Shown in pieces: positions 16,990-25,083 of a DNA stretch of 26,713 bases. The translations under genes and the position numbers were made by a program. The stretch's first letter is position 1. The number at the start of each line of letters is the position of its first letter. The DNA comes from an uncultured Collinsella sp. GTDB lineage: Bacteria; Actinomycetota; Coriobacteriia; Coriobacteriales; Coriobacteriaceae. The DNA is taken from positions 1 through 26,713 of the forward strand of contig URNQ01000006.1 in assembly GCA_900549245.1 (NCBI GenBank), in the 5' to 3' direction. The notes under the pieces were generated by a model that had not been told where the DNA came from, made no database searches, and saw only the letters and a list, made by a program, of their open reading frames with translations.

Positions 16990-17026
16990 GCCCCGCCGTG
17001 CCCCCAAGGCCCGGCGGGGCTTTTTT
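16990..17026 (+). terminator. Strong Rho-independent terminator after fhs
   Basis: GCCCCGCCG (16990-16998) pairs perfectly with CGGCGGGGC (17012-17020), followed by six T (17021-17026). It lies 25 bases after the fhs stop. Confidence 0.92.
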
Positions 17027-17092
17027 ATCCTTAGGCCCGCGCATGTCTTGTAGATACCGACGGGCTCTGCCCATCATAGGCTTTTGCGCGGG

Positions 17093-17098
17093 TAGAAT
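17093..17098 (+). promoter_or_regulatory. Possible -10 box before the PASTA-like membrane protein
   Basis: TAGAAT is 45 bases before the start codon at 17144. No convincing -35 is present at 16-18 bp. Confidence 0.3.
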
Positions 17099-17143
17099 GC
17101 ATGGATAACTTGAGGCTCACGCGCGACGGAAAGGAATCGTTGC

Positions 17144-18133
17144 ATGGATCAGGACAAGACAACCGTGATGGGCGGCTACGGTTCCGCGCAGGCTGGCGAT
17201 AGCGCCGATGCGACCCGCGTTGTTCCCAACCCCGGCTATACCGACCCCGCCGCGACGCAGCCTTCTGCCGAGCCCACCCGGGTTATGGGCTATGGCGACA
17301 CGGCGCAGGATTCTTACGCTGCATCTTCGCAAGGCCCCTATGGCAACGCAGCTCCGGACCCGTTTGATTACGCGCCGCAGGATTCTTATGCCGCCTCGAC
17401 GCCGAATCCCTATGATGACCTGCCGCAAAATCCCATTCCGCAGCCTCAGCAGACGACGTATATGCCTCGCACGGCGCAGTCTCGCTACGAGTCGCGCGAG
17501 CCGTATCGCGAGTACCCCAAGTCGATTCCGCAATATGGCGAGGACGAGGAGAAGAAGCCGTCGCGTTCGTCGAGCGTGATCAAGAAAATCCTCATCGTGC
17601 TGGCGATCTTCTTTGCGCTGTCGGTTGTGTTTGCCATTGTGTCGGGCATGCTCAACAAGCGAGGGAGTTCAACGGCCGATACCGCTGCCGAGCAAACTGA
17701 GACTACCCAGTCCGGCACCGTCGATCTGAGCGATATCCCGGGGCAGTACTGGTCCAACGCCAAGAAGATCCTCAAGTCGCGCGGCGCCGATCTTTCGAAT
17801 GCCGTGGTCCTGACTGATGATGGCTCAACGCCCGTCGTCGATGCCAACTGGGTCGTTACTTCTGCCTACTATAACGACAACGGCAACCTTGAAATTCAGC
17901 TCACGCACAAGAACAGCTCGGGCAACTCGTCCGACGGCCAAAGCGGTACCGACGGCTCGAGCTCCAATACGCTGGAGGACTTGAGCAACAAGGCACAGGA
18001 GCTTGGGGATAAGGCCCAAGAGCTGGGTGATACGGCTCAGAACCTGGGCGACACCGCTCAGAACTTGGGCGACATGGCGACGGATGCCTGGAACGCCCTA
18101 CAAAACGGCATCTCGGGCGCGCAGGGAAACTAG
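17144..18133 (+). CDS. Single-pass membrane protein with PASTA-like domain
   Basis: The product has 329 residues. Residues 1-145 are disordered and rich in Pro, Ser, Tyr and Gln. They hold three Thr-x-Val motifs (TTVMGGY, TRVVPNP, TRVMGYG) and a twice-used QDSYAAS. One membrane helix is at about 149-168 (ILIVLAIFFALSVVFAIVSG). The outer part begins with a PASTA-like unit (about 191-255: IPGQYWSNAKKILKSRG...VVTSAYYNDNGNLEIQLTH). It ends in four heptads of the KAQELGD/TAQNLGD type (283-310), a probable coiled coil. The start has GGAAAGG upstream. No exact function is known to me. The Thr motifs could be Ser/Thr-kinase targets read by FHA domains, which would fit cell-wall signalling; that is inference. 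It converges on the CDF gene with only 12 bases between stops. Confidence 0.8.
   Translation: MDQDKTTVMGGYGSAQAGDSADATRVVPNPGYTDPAATQPSAEPTRVMGYGDTAQDSYAASSQGPYGNAAPDPFDYAPQDSYAASTPNPYDDLPQNPIPQPQQTTYMPRTAQSRYESREPYREYPKSIPQYGEDEEKKPSRSSSVIKKILIVLAIFFALSVVFAIVSGMLNKRGSSTADTAAEQTETTQSGTVDLSDIPGQYWSNAKKILKSRGADLSNAVVLTDDGSTPVVDANWVVTSAYYNDNGNLEIQLTHKNSSGNSSDGQSGTDGSSSNTLEDLSNKAQELGDKAQELGDTAQNLGDTAQNLGDMATDAWNALQNGISGAQGN
17990..18073 (+). repeat. Four tandem 21-bp in-gene repeats
   Basis: Four imperfect 21-bp units encode KAQELGD, KAQELGD, TAQNLGD and TAQNLGD in the C-terminus of the membrane protein. Such an array can expand or contract in steps of one heptad. Confidence 0.85.
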
Positions 18134-18145
18134 CTGGTAAGTGGG

Positions 18146-19327
18146 CTACAGCTGCTCGGCCGGACGCTCGGGCGAGCTGAAGCCCGAATCAAATGTGACG
18201 ACGCACGAGACGTTGGGCCGGCGCTCGTGCACGATGCGCGTGACGAGCTCCAGCAGCTCCTCGTCGGATATATCAAAGCCGTCGGGACGCACCAGGTCAA
18301 ACGAAACGAACCCGTCGTGCTCGTGCAGGTCGTGGATGGAGAGTGCGGGGTCGATCTGCATGATGCCGCGCTTGACCCAGCCGCGCAAATCATCGCCGGT
18401 TGTCGCGATGGGGTCGCAGTGCAGCGTGATGTCAATGCCCATCTGGCGCTTGATGTCGTGCTCGATGGTGTCCAGGATCTCGTGATGTTCAAACGCGTCG
18501 CCCTCGCCGGGCATCTCCACGTGGGCGCTGGCAAACTGACGACCGGGGCCGTAGTCGTGCACCATCAGGTCGTGTGTGCCCAAGACCTGCGGATAGGACA
18601 TGATCTTGTCGCGGATTGCCTGGACGAGCTTGGGGTCGGGCGCTTGCCCCAGCAACGGGCTGATGGCGTCGCGCACCAGGCCCATGCCACTGATGCAGAT
18701 GAAGACGCCCACGCCCAGGCCCGCCCAGCCGTCAAGGTCAAAGCCGGTCGTCTGCGAAATAAGCGCTGCGGCCAGGACCGATCCCGAGGTGATGACGTCG
18801 TTTTTGGAGTCCTGTGCTGTGGCGATGAGTGTTTCGGAATCGATACGGTTGCCCAGCGCACGGTTGAATGCGGCCATCCAGAATTTGACGAGCATGGACA
18901 AGACGAGAGCGGCTAGGGAGACCAGCGTGTAGGCGGTGGGGGAGGGCTTGATGATCTTAGTGACCGACTCGAGGATCAGGTTGATGCCGACGGCGCAAAC
19001 CAGGACGGCGACAAACAAGCCGGCTAGGTACTCGTAGCGGCCGTGGCCATAGGGGTGGCCTTCGTCTGCAGGGCGGCTGGCAAGGCGGAACCCGAGCAGG
19101 CTCACGATGTTGCTCGAGGCATCGGAGAGGTTGTTGAAAGCGTCGGCGATGAGGGAGACGGAGCCGGCGAGCAGGCCTGCGATGCCCTTGGCCAGGCACA
19201 GGGTGATGTTGAGGCCAATGCAGATGAGGCTTGCGGCGAAGCCCGCGTTGGTGCGGCAGGAGGCATCGACCGGCTCGCCCTCGCTGCCGGGAACAAGCGT
19301 ATGTACCAGCCGATTTACAAATAGCAT
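18146..19327 (-). CDS. Cation diffusion facilitator, probably Mn2+/Fe2+ exporter
   Basis: The product has 393 residues: a six-helix CDF membrane domain, then cytoplasmic domains. Helix 2 has NNLSD (Asn65...Asp69), aligned with Asp45/Asp49 of zinc-type YiiP. Helix 5 has DSKND (Asp173...Asp177) where zinc transporters have His-x3-Asp. Nx3D/Dx3D is the pattern I associate with manganese (or iron) CDFs. HPYGHGRYEYLA is the conserved loop. After the usual C-terminal domain (about 230-305), a second related unit follows (about 315-385, IHDLHEHDGFVSFDLV), which is unusual. The start at 19327 is preferred for its AGGA Shine-Dalgarno; ATG 19348 or one further upstream would add residues. It is divergent from the zinc-ribbon gene. 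Confidence 0.92.
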   Translation of the reverse strand: MLFVNRLVHTLVPGSEGEPVDASCRTNAGFAASLICIGLNITLCLAKGIAGLLAGSVSLIADAFNNLSDASSNIVSLLGFRLASRPADEGHPYGHGRYEYLAGLFVAVLVCAVGINLILESVTKIIKPSPTAYTLVSLAALVLSMLVKFWMAAFNRALGNRIDSETLIATAQDSKNDVITSGSVLAAALISQTTGFDLDGWAGLGVGVFICISGMGLVRDAISPLLGQAPDPKLVQAIRDKIMSYPQVLGTHDLMVHDYGPGRQFASAHVEMPGEGDAFEHHEILDTIEHDIKRQMGIDITLHCDPIATTGDDLRGWVKRGIMQIDPALSIHDLHEHDGFVSFDLVRPDGFDISDEELLELVTRIVHERRPNVSCVVTFDSGFSSPERPAEQL

Positions 19328-19375
19328 AGCGGTCGTCCTCACAATCATGTTTAAGGGGATAGTGTAGCTCGCATG

Positions 19376-19390
19376 GGCGCACCGTGCGCC
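19376..19390. promoter_or_regulatory. Palindrome in the divergent control region, possible operator
   Basis: GGCGCAC-C-GTGCGCC is a perfect 7+1+7 palindrome, 49 bases upstream of the CDF start (minus strand). It could bind a dimeric regulator, for example a metal sensor, but no known consensus is matched. Confidence 0.3.
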
Positions 19391-19498
19391 GGTGCTCAGA
19401 AAATGCAGCAATGGTCTGCCCACGCTAACGAGCAGGCCTTCCCGTCTGCCTGGGTGGTCCATTTTGGGCCACATGGGTATGGGCATGTGCCAGTTTGC

Positions 19499-19517
19499 TC
19501 GACATACTTAATGTCGA
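19499..19517. promoter_or_regulatory. Inverted repeat before the zinc-ribbon gene, possible operator
   Basis: TCGACAT-ACTTA-ATGTCGA has perfect 7-bp arms and ends 11 bases before the Shine-Dalgarno AAAGGAGG of the gene at 19546. The position suits an operator or a 5'-UTR hairpin. No regulator can be named. Confidence 0.4.
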
Positions 19518-19545
19518 CAGCCCCTGTGCAAAGGAGGACGTTTCC

Positions 19546-20883
19546 ATGGACGAGATGTTTGCCATTAAATGCCAAAACTGCGGCGGCCCTATGTACTCAC
19601 ACCAGGCTAAACGCAGCTTTGAGTGCGCCTATTGCGGCACGGTCGTTCCGTGGCAGGCCGATGCGGGGGAGCCCAAGAGCGCTTTGGGCATTCGCCATGC
19701 GCCGCTGACGGTTGTCGATGGGCTACTTAAGCTCACCCATGTGTCGCAGCTCGAGCGCCCGGAGGACCCGGACTGGTATTTCTTTAATTCGCACTGGCGC
19801 AATCAGTCGGTTCTGGAGCATCTGCTATGGGAGGACCGCGGCACGGCGCAGGAGTTCCAAGAAGCCACGCACGTGAGCATTCCCTGCCCCTTCTGCGGCG
19901 CGTCCTTTGAGGGCGAGTCAACGCAGCGTGTGTTTGAGTGCCCGTCCTGCGGCAACAAGATCGGCATTGCCGACCTGCTCAAGCCCGGTACGTTTAGCAA
20001 ACGTCTGACCATGGGCGTGGGTGCGGAGTATGTGCCGGAGCAGGGTATTCCCTGCGAAATCTCACCGCAGCAGGCACGTGCCAACGCGCTGCAGCTGGTG
20101 CGCCAGTACCCGGATGCCTTTGCCGGGCACGACGTGGAAGACGCGATCCAAAACGACATGATGCTCTTCTATTTCCCCATGGCGCTGGCGGACCTGCGTA
20201 TGATGGCGAGCTTCCCGGGCAAGGGCCTGAGCAAGGAGACCTTGGTGTACTACGAGGTACTCGATTGGGCGTATCCGCGGGCAAACTACCTGGACGTTCG
20301 TCTTATGGGCATTTTGGAGCCGTGGGACTTTGGCAAGGTGGGGCCGTTCGATCCTGCCATGCAGGAGGGCGACTTTCGCGTTGTCTCCGTCGATGCATCT
20401 ACCAAGGACCAGGTGGTCATTGATAAGCTGGCGCTCGACATTGCCGGCAACGATGCCGAGGCGGTACTGGGGCTCAATAAAAAGAGCATTCGCATGTGGG
20501 CGCGCAAGGCCCGCAAGCAAAAGGACGGTCTGGTGATGGTGCCGGTCTACTTTGTCGATCGTCCGGCGACGGATAGCCGCGACGGCGAGCAGGTGCGCAT
20601 CGCCGTGAACGGCCAGACGGGCCGCGCGGCCGCGGTGGTGTTTAGCGACAAGCGCGAGACGCATATCGTGGCGCCGCTCAACCTGAGCCTTCATCTGTCC
20701 GGCGAGAGCACCGTGCACGCCACGCCCATCGAGGTCAAATACGTTAAGTCGCCGTTTCTGTACCAGATCGTGCGCCGTGGAGGCGGCGAGCAACCGCGCC
20801 AGGTTGCAGCCGCCGTCGAGGGTTCCTACCGAGAAGAAAAGCCCAAACGCAAGGGCTTGCTCGCTGCGATCTTTGGGAAGTAG
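19546..20883 (+). CDS. Double zinc-ribbon protein of unknown function
   Basis: The product has 445 residues with no signal peptide. Two four-cysteine zinc ribbons are visible: Cys9/12/27/30 (CQNCGG...CAYCG) and Cys114/117/132/135 (CPFCG...CPSCG). The remaining ~300 residues include a strand-rich part with MVPVYFVDRP...VRIAVNGQTGRAAAV. A similar VNGQTG stretch occurs in zinc-ribbon proteins that I remember only as uncharacterised. The basic C-terminus is KPKRKGLLAAIFGK. ATG 19546 is fixed by the near-perfect AAAGGAGG at 19530-19537; an in-frame upstream Met (19495) lacks one. The gene is monocistronic, convergent with the YhcG-like gene, and has a palindrome upstream. The function is not recognised. 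Confidence 0.85.
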   Translation: MDEMFAIKCQNCGGPMYSHQAKRSFECAYCGTVVPWQADAGEPKSALGIRHAPLTVVDGLLKLTHVSQLERPEDPDWYFFNSHWRNQSVLEHLLWEDRGTAQEFQEATHVSIPCPFCGASFEGESTQRVFECPSCGNKIGIADLLKPGTFSKRLTMGVGAEYVPEQGIPCEISPQQARANALQLVRQYPDAFAGHDVEDAIQNDMMLFYFPMALADLRMMASFPGKGLSKETLVYYEVLDWAYPRANYLDVRLMGILEPWDFGKVGPFDPAMQEGDFRVVSVDASTKDQVVIDKLALDIAGNDAEAVLGLNKKSIRMWARKARKQKDGLVMVPVYFVDRPATDSRDGEQVRIAVNGQTGRAAAVVFSDKRETHIVAPLNLSLHLSGESTVHATPIEVKYVKSPFLYQIVRRGGGEQPRQVAAAVEGSYREEKPKRKGLLAAIFGK

Positions 20884-20940
20884 GGAAGCGCAGCGCGGGA
20901 CGGCTCACAGGCGTGCGGGCGTTTCGGTCGCAACGTGCTG

Positions 20941-21990
20941 CTACCCTTGCGTTTCGTCATTGGTCGCTTCGTTGATGGCGCGGTACTCGGCACTCAGCTC
21001 GCGCGCCAGCTCTTCCTTGCTTGGAAGATACGGCAGGTATTTGGCGGCAAACACTTGGTCGTTGTCTTCGGGCAGCGTGTACTCGACGATCGAATCGCTT
21101 TTGTCCGCGCAGAGCACGATGCCTATGGGCGGATTGTCGCCTTCGTTCATGAGCTCACGCGTGTAGTAGTTCACATACATTTGCATCTGGCCCAGGTCCT
21201 GATGCGTAAGGTCATCGGTCTTAAGGTCGATGAGCACGAAGCAGCGCATCAGATAGTTGTAAAAAACAAGGTCAATATAGAAATGGCGCCCATCAAAGGT
21301 GATGCGCTTTTGGCGCGCCTCGAAAGCGAAGCCACGGCCAAGCTCCAGCAGGAACTTCTGAAGATGTGTGATGAGCGCCTGCTCTAGATCGCTCTCGCGA
21401 AACGCAGTATCGTCCGAGAAACCTAAAAACTCCAGTACATATGGATCGCGGATGATATCCTCGGGGCGACGAGCTGGGGCGCTCTTTTGGATTTCCTGGG
21501 TGACAGCCTCCTTGTCCTTGCTGGCAAGTAGGCGCTCGCGGAACATGGTGTTGATCTGGCGTTCGAGTTGGCGCGTGCTCCAGCGAGAGTCGGCGCATTC
21601 GTTCATGTACCAGGTGCGAGCTTCGGGGTCAGGAATGCGTATTAACCTGCGGTAATGTGTCCAGCTCAATTCGGGACGCAGTGAGTCCCGAATTGGAAAT
21701 GCAAGATAGAACTGACGCATTTTGCGCAGCTCTCTTGCTTCAAAACCTTTACCAAAATCCTTGGTAAGTCTGATTGCGAGGGCCTTGAGCAGTGCCTCTC
21801 CATACTTGGCGCGCTCCTCTCCGCCCTGCTCATCAACAATGCTCTTGCCGATCTCCCAATACGCCTCAACCATCGCAAAGTTAACGGCGGTATAGGCCTT
21901 GTTGCGAGCGGCGTTGAGAATTGAGGAGACCTGCTTGTAAAAACCTTCGGGCACGATTGCCGATTCTCCACGGTTTACCAGTTCGCCCAT
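20941..21990 (-). CDS. YhcG/DUF1016-family PD-(D/E)XK nuclease-like protein
   Basis: The product has 349 residues. The N-terminal DUF1016 part has VEAYWEIGKSIVDEQGG and ARELRKMRQFYLAFP. The C-terminal part is a PD-(D/E)XK fold with FYIDLVFYN, then VLIDLKT, matching the D...(D/E)xK catalytic pattern, followed by GQMQMYVNYY. The family is common near restriction and other mobile defence loci, but its role is not settled. No restriction genes are in this window. ATG 21990 is listed; GTG directly before it (21993) is an equal option, and the AGAGGAAAG upstream is rather distant. Its GC looks lower than that of neighbours, which hints at acquisition. Confidence 0.9.
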   Translation of the reverse strand: MGELVNRGESAIVPEGFYKQVSSILNAARNKAYTAVNFAMVEAYWEIGKSIVDEQGGEERAKYGEALLKALAIRLTKDFGKGFEARELRKMRQFYLAFPIRDSLRPELSWTHYRRLIRIPDPEARTWYMNECADSRWSTRQLERQINTMFRERLLASKDKEAVTQEIQKSAPARRPEDIIRDPYVLEFLGFSDDTAFRESDLEQALITHLQKFLLELGRGFAFEARQKRITFDGRHFYIDLVFYNYLMRCFVLIDLKTDDLTHQDLGQMQMYVNYYTRELMNEGDNPPIGIVLCADKSDSIVEYTLPEDNDQVFAAKYLPYLPSKEELARELSAEYRAINEATNDETQG

Positions 21991-22086
21991 CACTGTCGCC
22001 CCACTTTCCTCTTGTGGAATGCATCTTTATTGCATTTAGTTTAAAGCCTCGCGCGGACACGAATTGCTTTGCTGTCTGGCACCTTC

Positions 22087-22166
22087 GCATGGGAGCCTTG
22101 CGGTGACTAAAATGTGGCCATAGAGAGCATGGGAGCCTTGCGGTGACTAAAATGTGGCCATAGAGA
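22087..22166. repeat. Perfect 40-bp tandem duplication
   Basis: Two identical 40-bp units (22087-22126 and 22127-22166) start GCATGGGAGCC and end GGCCATAGAGA. Each holds GGGAG, TAAAAT and a GTG codon. The second GTG (22154) opens the small gene that follows. The first (22114) opens a 10-codon frame that ends at TGA 22144-22146, seven bases before the second GTG. It lies between divergent genes. The unit is not a multiple of three. Confidence 0.9.
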
Positions 22167-22468
22167 TAGTTTTAACGAGCCCTATGGATGTGACGCGCAT
22201 AGACAACAACACCTTGCTGTTTCAGGACAAGGGTTCGGGTAGGTTTAAAGACGTCAAGATTTACCCCAATCGTATTGAGGTGCTCAAGAAGGGTACTTTC
22301 GGCGGCAAGCATATCGAGATTGTCTACCTTAAGGACATCACGGGCGTTAACAGGATCAAGGGTCGCGACGTTTTCCTGCGCAATCGACTGTTAACCGCTT
22401 GCGTCTTTAGTCTGAGCAGTCGTGCGAAGGCCCAGGAGTTTGTTAACGCGCTGAACATGGTGATGTAG
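22154..22468 (+). CDS. Small PH-like protein of unknown function
   Basis: The product has 104 residues and is probably cytosolic. The strand-rich pattern (LLFQDKGSGRFKDVKIYPNRIEVLKKG, HIEIVYLKDITGVNRIKGR) ending in a single helix (SSRAKAQEFVNALNMVM) looks like a PH-type fold; this is a fold impression only. GTG 22154 is within the 40-bp duplication. ATG 22184 is an alternative start, giving 94 residues, and would be correct if the TAAAAT just upstream acts as a -10. It is divergent from the YhcG-like gene and convergent with the PI-PLC gene. Confidence 0.65.
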   Translation: MAIEIVLTSPMDVTRIDNNTLLFQDKGSGRFKDVKIYPNRIEVLKKGTFGGKHIEIVYLKDITGVNRIKGRDVFLRNRLLTACVFSLSSRAKAQEFVNALNMVM

Positions 22469-22493
22469 CCCATGGCGGCGTTCGGGCCAAGGT

Positions 22494-22533
22494 AAAAATC
22501 GGGGGCACAGAACGGTGTCCTGCGCCCCCGATT
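22494..22533 (-). terminator. Rho-independent terminator of the PI-PLC gene
   Basis: AATCGGGGGC (22497-22506) pairs with GCCCCCGATT (22524-22533). The A-run before it (22494-22498) becomes a T-run on the minus strand. It therefore ends minus-strand transcription coming from the PI-PLC-like gene. There is no T-run in the plus direction. Confidence 0.85.
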
Positions 22534-22593
22534 GAGTCGATGTGTCTAAAAGGCGGGCTTGCCTATTCGCTGTCGTCCCCAGCGTTTTCGCGG

Positions 22594-25083
22594 TCACTGG
22601 CAAGCATTGCCGCGCCGGCGACCGTTGTCGCCACCGCGCAAGCGGTTCGTTGCCGCCGGGGCGGCGGCGGCGAGCCCGGCAGCGATACCAGAGCCGTCGC
22701 CCGTGTCGGCGAGTTTTCCAGTCGAGCCCTTGCTCTTGTTGCCGCCGCCGTTCTTGTCGGCGCCGTCTGCGTTGGCGCCGGTACCGGTGCCGGCGCCGGT
22801 GCCGCCTGCACTGCCCGAGGCCGCTACGGTAAAGCTTGCGGCTCCGTCGCTGGCGAGCGTGTAGTTCTGCGCCGCGTCGCCCAAGAGACCGTTCACGCGC
22901 ACCCAGTACGTTCCTGTGGCAAATGTTTCGCCCTCGGCCATTGCCGTGCCCGGAGCGCCGTTCGCGTCGTGCACAAACTCGAGCTGGGCCGTGCAGGCAT
23001 CGGTTTCGAGCTTGCCCTCGAGTGATGCCGCAATCTTGGCGCGCACGTCTTCGCCGGCCTTAAGGCCTTCGAGTCCCTCAAAATGGGGCGTCAGCGCGCG
23101 TGGATCGATATCGATGGGCACAGAGCCCTGCAGCCCCGTAACGGTCTCGTTGCCCAGGGCGTCGACATCCACGTATTCAATGGCAAACGCATGGCCCGAA
23201 GCTGTCGCGTTGAGCGCGGTGCTGCTGTCAGCAAGGCGGAAATGACCCTCGCCAACGGTCTTGCCATCCTGGAATGAGGCATCGCTCAGCGAGTCGCCGT
23301 ACGTCATGCGCATGCGGGTCGGGAGATAGTACGGGAGATAGTACGAAGCCGTCTGCTTGTGCTCCGTATCGTAATTGCGCTGGTAGATGCTCCGGGCCAG
23401 CGCCGCATCAACAAAGTCGGATGCGATGATGCCAATGTGCTTGAGGAAATCTGACTTTGTATCCTCGGTGCCGCTGGGATTGATGTACGGGCTCTTATAC
23501 AGATGCTCGTTGACTACTCGTGCCGAGGTAAAAGGATTGCCTCCGTGCGACAAGCCCGTGCAGCTGGTGTAGTTGATAGACCAGCAACGCTCCTGGACTT
23601 GCACCTTGGCCCCGTTATCGTCCTCGACATCTACCTCGTTGCGCGTGCGCCCGGTCGTTTCTTTCAGCGCATTATCGACCCAGCTGAGCTTGTCGGTTCC
23701 CGTGAGTTTGTACTTGTCCTGGGCGTATACCTTGGTGCAATAGGGCTCTTTGTCGCCTGTTTCCCCCGCGGCTTCAAAGCCCTGCGCGTCTTGGATGAGA
23801 CACATAGTGGCGCTGTCGGAGTGAGCCTTGATCTTGTCATCCCATTCGGTAAGGTCGAGGCCCCACGTGTGGCCGCTTACACTGTTGCCGGCGAGCCTAA
23901 ATCGACGCAGCAGAACGATCTTTCCGCGCACCTCGTGTAGCGTGGGGATTCGGCTCGACGTATAGAACAGTTTGGGGTTGTCGTCCAAAACCTTGGCGAA
24001 AGCCGTCGTAACACTTTCGTCGGTAGCCTCGTCGTTGCCTCGTGATACAAGCATGATGAGCGCTTCTGTCGGGTTTTCGTTCAAAAACGTTTTGAAGTAG
24101 CCTATGACATCGGAAAGATGCATAAAGTACGCGTCTTTTTTGAGCAGGTAGTAATCCCCGTGGTCGATACCGGGGTCGTCGCCCTTTCCGAGCCGGATAT
24201 CAAAATAGCGAATGCCTTCGAGCAACTGCGTGGGAATGTAATCCTGCTGGCATTTTACTTGCGAGGATTGGGGCTCAGTGTCGTTGTCCACGCTGCAGGT
24301 GCCCGAATCGTGCGTACCCGGGATGCTCAGCTCGTCGAGGAACTTGTTGTCGTCGACGTATTTCATCCAACATGGCCCATCGACGTAGCTGCTGTACGTG
24401 ATCCAGTCGAGGCTGCTAACTGTGGCATCGTTCTTTTTCATGTCGTAACCGATAAGTTCGAGCTCCCACGGAATGCTCTTACTCTTATGGCAGATCTTAT
24501 TGTTGTCCTGGTCTTCGCCGTTCGATTCTATTGCCAGGTACTTAATGTCTTTTTTCTCGGTTTCTTTCTCGACCGTGCGGTCTCGGATGATATAGGTTCC
24601 GTTTGATTGACGCTCGAACGCAAAAGCGCGGCTGGGCTTGTTGTCATACTCGCCGCCCCATACGTGGATGACCTTTCCATCTTTGTCAGAGTCGTCGTCG
24701 ACCGACCAAATGCTGTAGCCCGTCTTTTTATGCTCTTCGAAATTGAGCAAGGTGCGGATAGCATACCAGTTTGTATCGTCATTCTTGGTCGTTACGTTCT
24801 CAAGGATGAGCTTGCTGGACGTGCCGTCGTTAAACAGGTGGCAGACGTTGCCGCGAACGTTGCCGTCTTGGTTGACGCTCGCGGTGCGAAAATAGCCCGC
24901 GGGGCGAAGGCGAATGACGAAATTGTCGAGGCTGTCCGACGGTGCGGGTGTGTTGTCTGCAAATGCCGCTCGCAGGGGAATGCCCGGCGCTGCGGTTTCG
25001 GGCAGGCTTGCAAGTGGTGACAACGCCGCAAGCCCTAGGCCCAGCGTAAACACTCGGCGGCTGATGGCATGGTGTTCGGTCAT
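22594..25083 (-). CDS. Tat-exported PI-PLC-like surface protein
   Basis: The product has 829 residues. A twin-arginine signal (SRRVF at 8-12, then LGLGLAALSPLASL) predicts Tat export. Residues ~55-210 look like a beta-trefoil (ricin-type) lectin unit (HVWGGEYDNKPSRAFAFE, KYLAIESN). A PI-PLC X-type barrel follows: IPGTHDSGT (His258), RYFDIRLG (292-299) and DHGDYYL (His308), the two His being the acid-base pair of bacterial PI-PLCs. An Ig-like tail domain, a Gly/Thr/Asn linker and LADTGDG (an LPxTG-like sorting motif) come next. After it the frame reads charged residues, while another frame encodes a hydrophobic anchor, so a single-base frameshift near 22646 is suspected. GGAG precedes ATG. Substrates could be phosphatidylinositol, other phospholipids or GPI-type anchors; this is inference. 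Confidence 0.85.
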   Translation of the reverse strand: MTEHHAISRRVFTLGLGLAALSPLASLPETAAPGIPLRAAFADNTPAPSDSLDNFVIRLRPAGYFRTASVNQDGNVRGNVCHLFNDGTSSKLILENVTTKNDDTNWYAIRTLLNFEEHKKTGYSIWSVDDDSDKDGKVIHVWGGEYDNKPSRAFAFERQSNGTYIIRDRTVEKETEKKDIKYLAIESNGEDQDNNKICHKSKSIPWELELIGYDMKKNDATVSSLDWITYSSYVDGPCWMKYVDDNKFLDELSIPGTHDSGTCSVDNDTEPQSSQVKCQQDYIPTQLLEGIRYFDIRLGKGDDPGIDHGDYYLLKKDAYFMHLSDVIGYFKTFLNENPTEALIMLVSRGNDEATDESVTTAFAKVLDDNPKLFYTSSRIPTLHEVRGKIVLLRRFRLAGNSVSGHTWGLDLTEWDDKIKAHSDSATMCLIQDAQGFEAAGETGDKEPYCTKVYAQDKYKLTGTDKLSWVDNALKETTGRTRNEVDVEDDNGAKVQVQERCWSINYTSCTGLSHGGNPFTSARVVNEHLYKSPYINPSGTEDTKSDFLKHIGIIASDFVDAALARSIYQRNYDTEHKQTASYYLPYYLPTRMRMTYGDSLSDASFQDGKTVGEGHFRLADSSTALNATASGHAFAIEYVDVDALGNETVTGLQGSVPIDIDPRALTPHFEGLEGLKAGEDVRAKIAASLEGKLETDACTAQLEFVHDANGAPGTAMAEGETFATGTYWVRVNGLLGDAAQNYTLASDGAASFTVAASGSAGGTGAGTGTGANADGADKNGGGNKSKGSTGKLADTGDGSGIAAGLAAAAPAATNRLRGGDNGRRRGNACQ

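Noticed and set aside
22087..22166. Direct repeats as a possible CRISPR remnant
   Set aside because: The two 40-bp units are immediately adjacent with no spacer between them and no cas genes are present.
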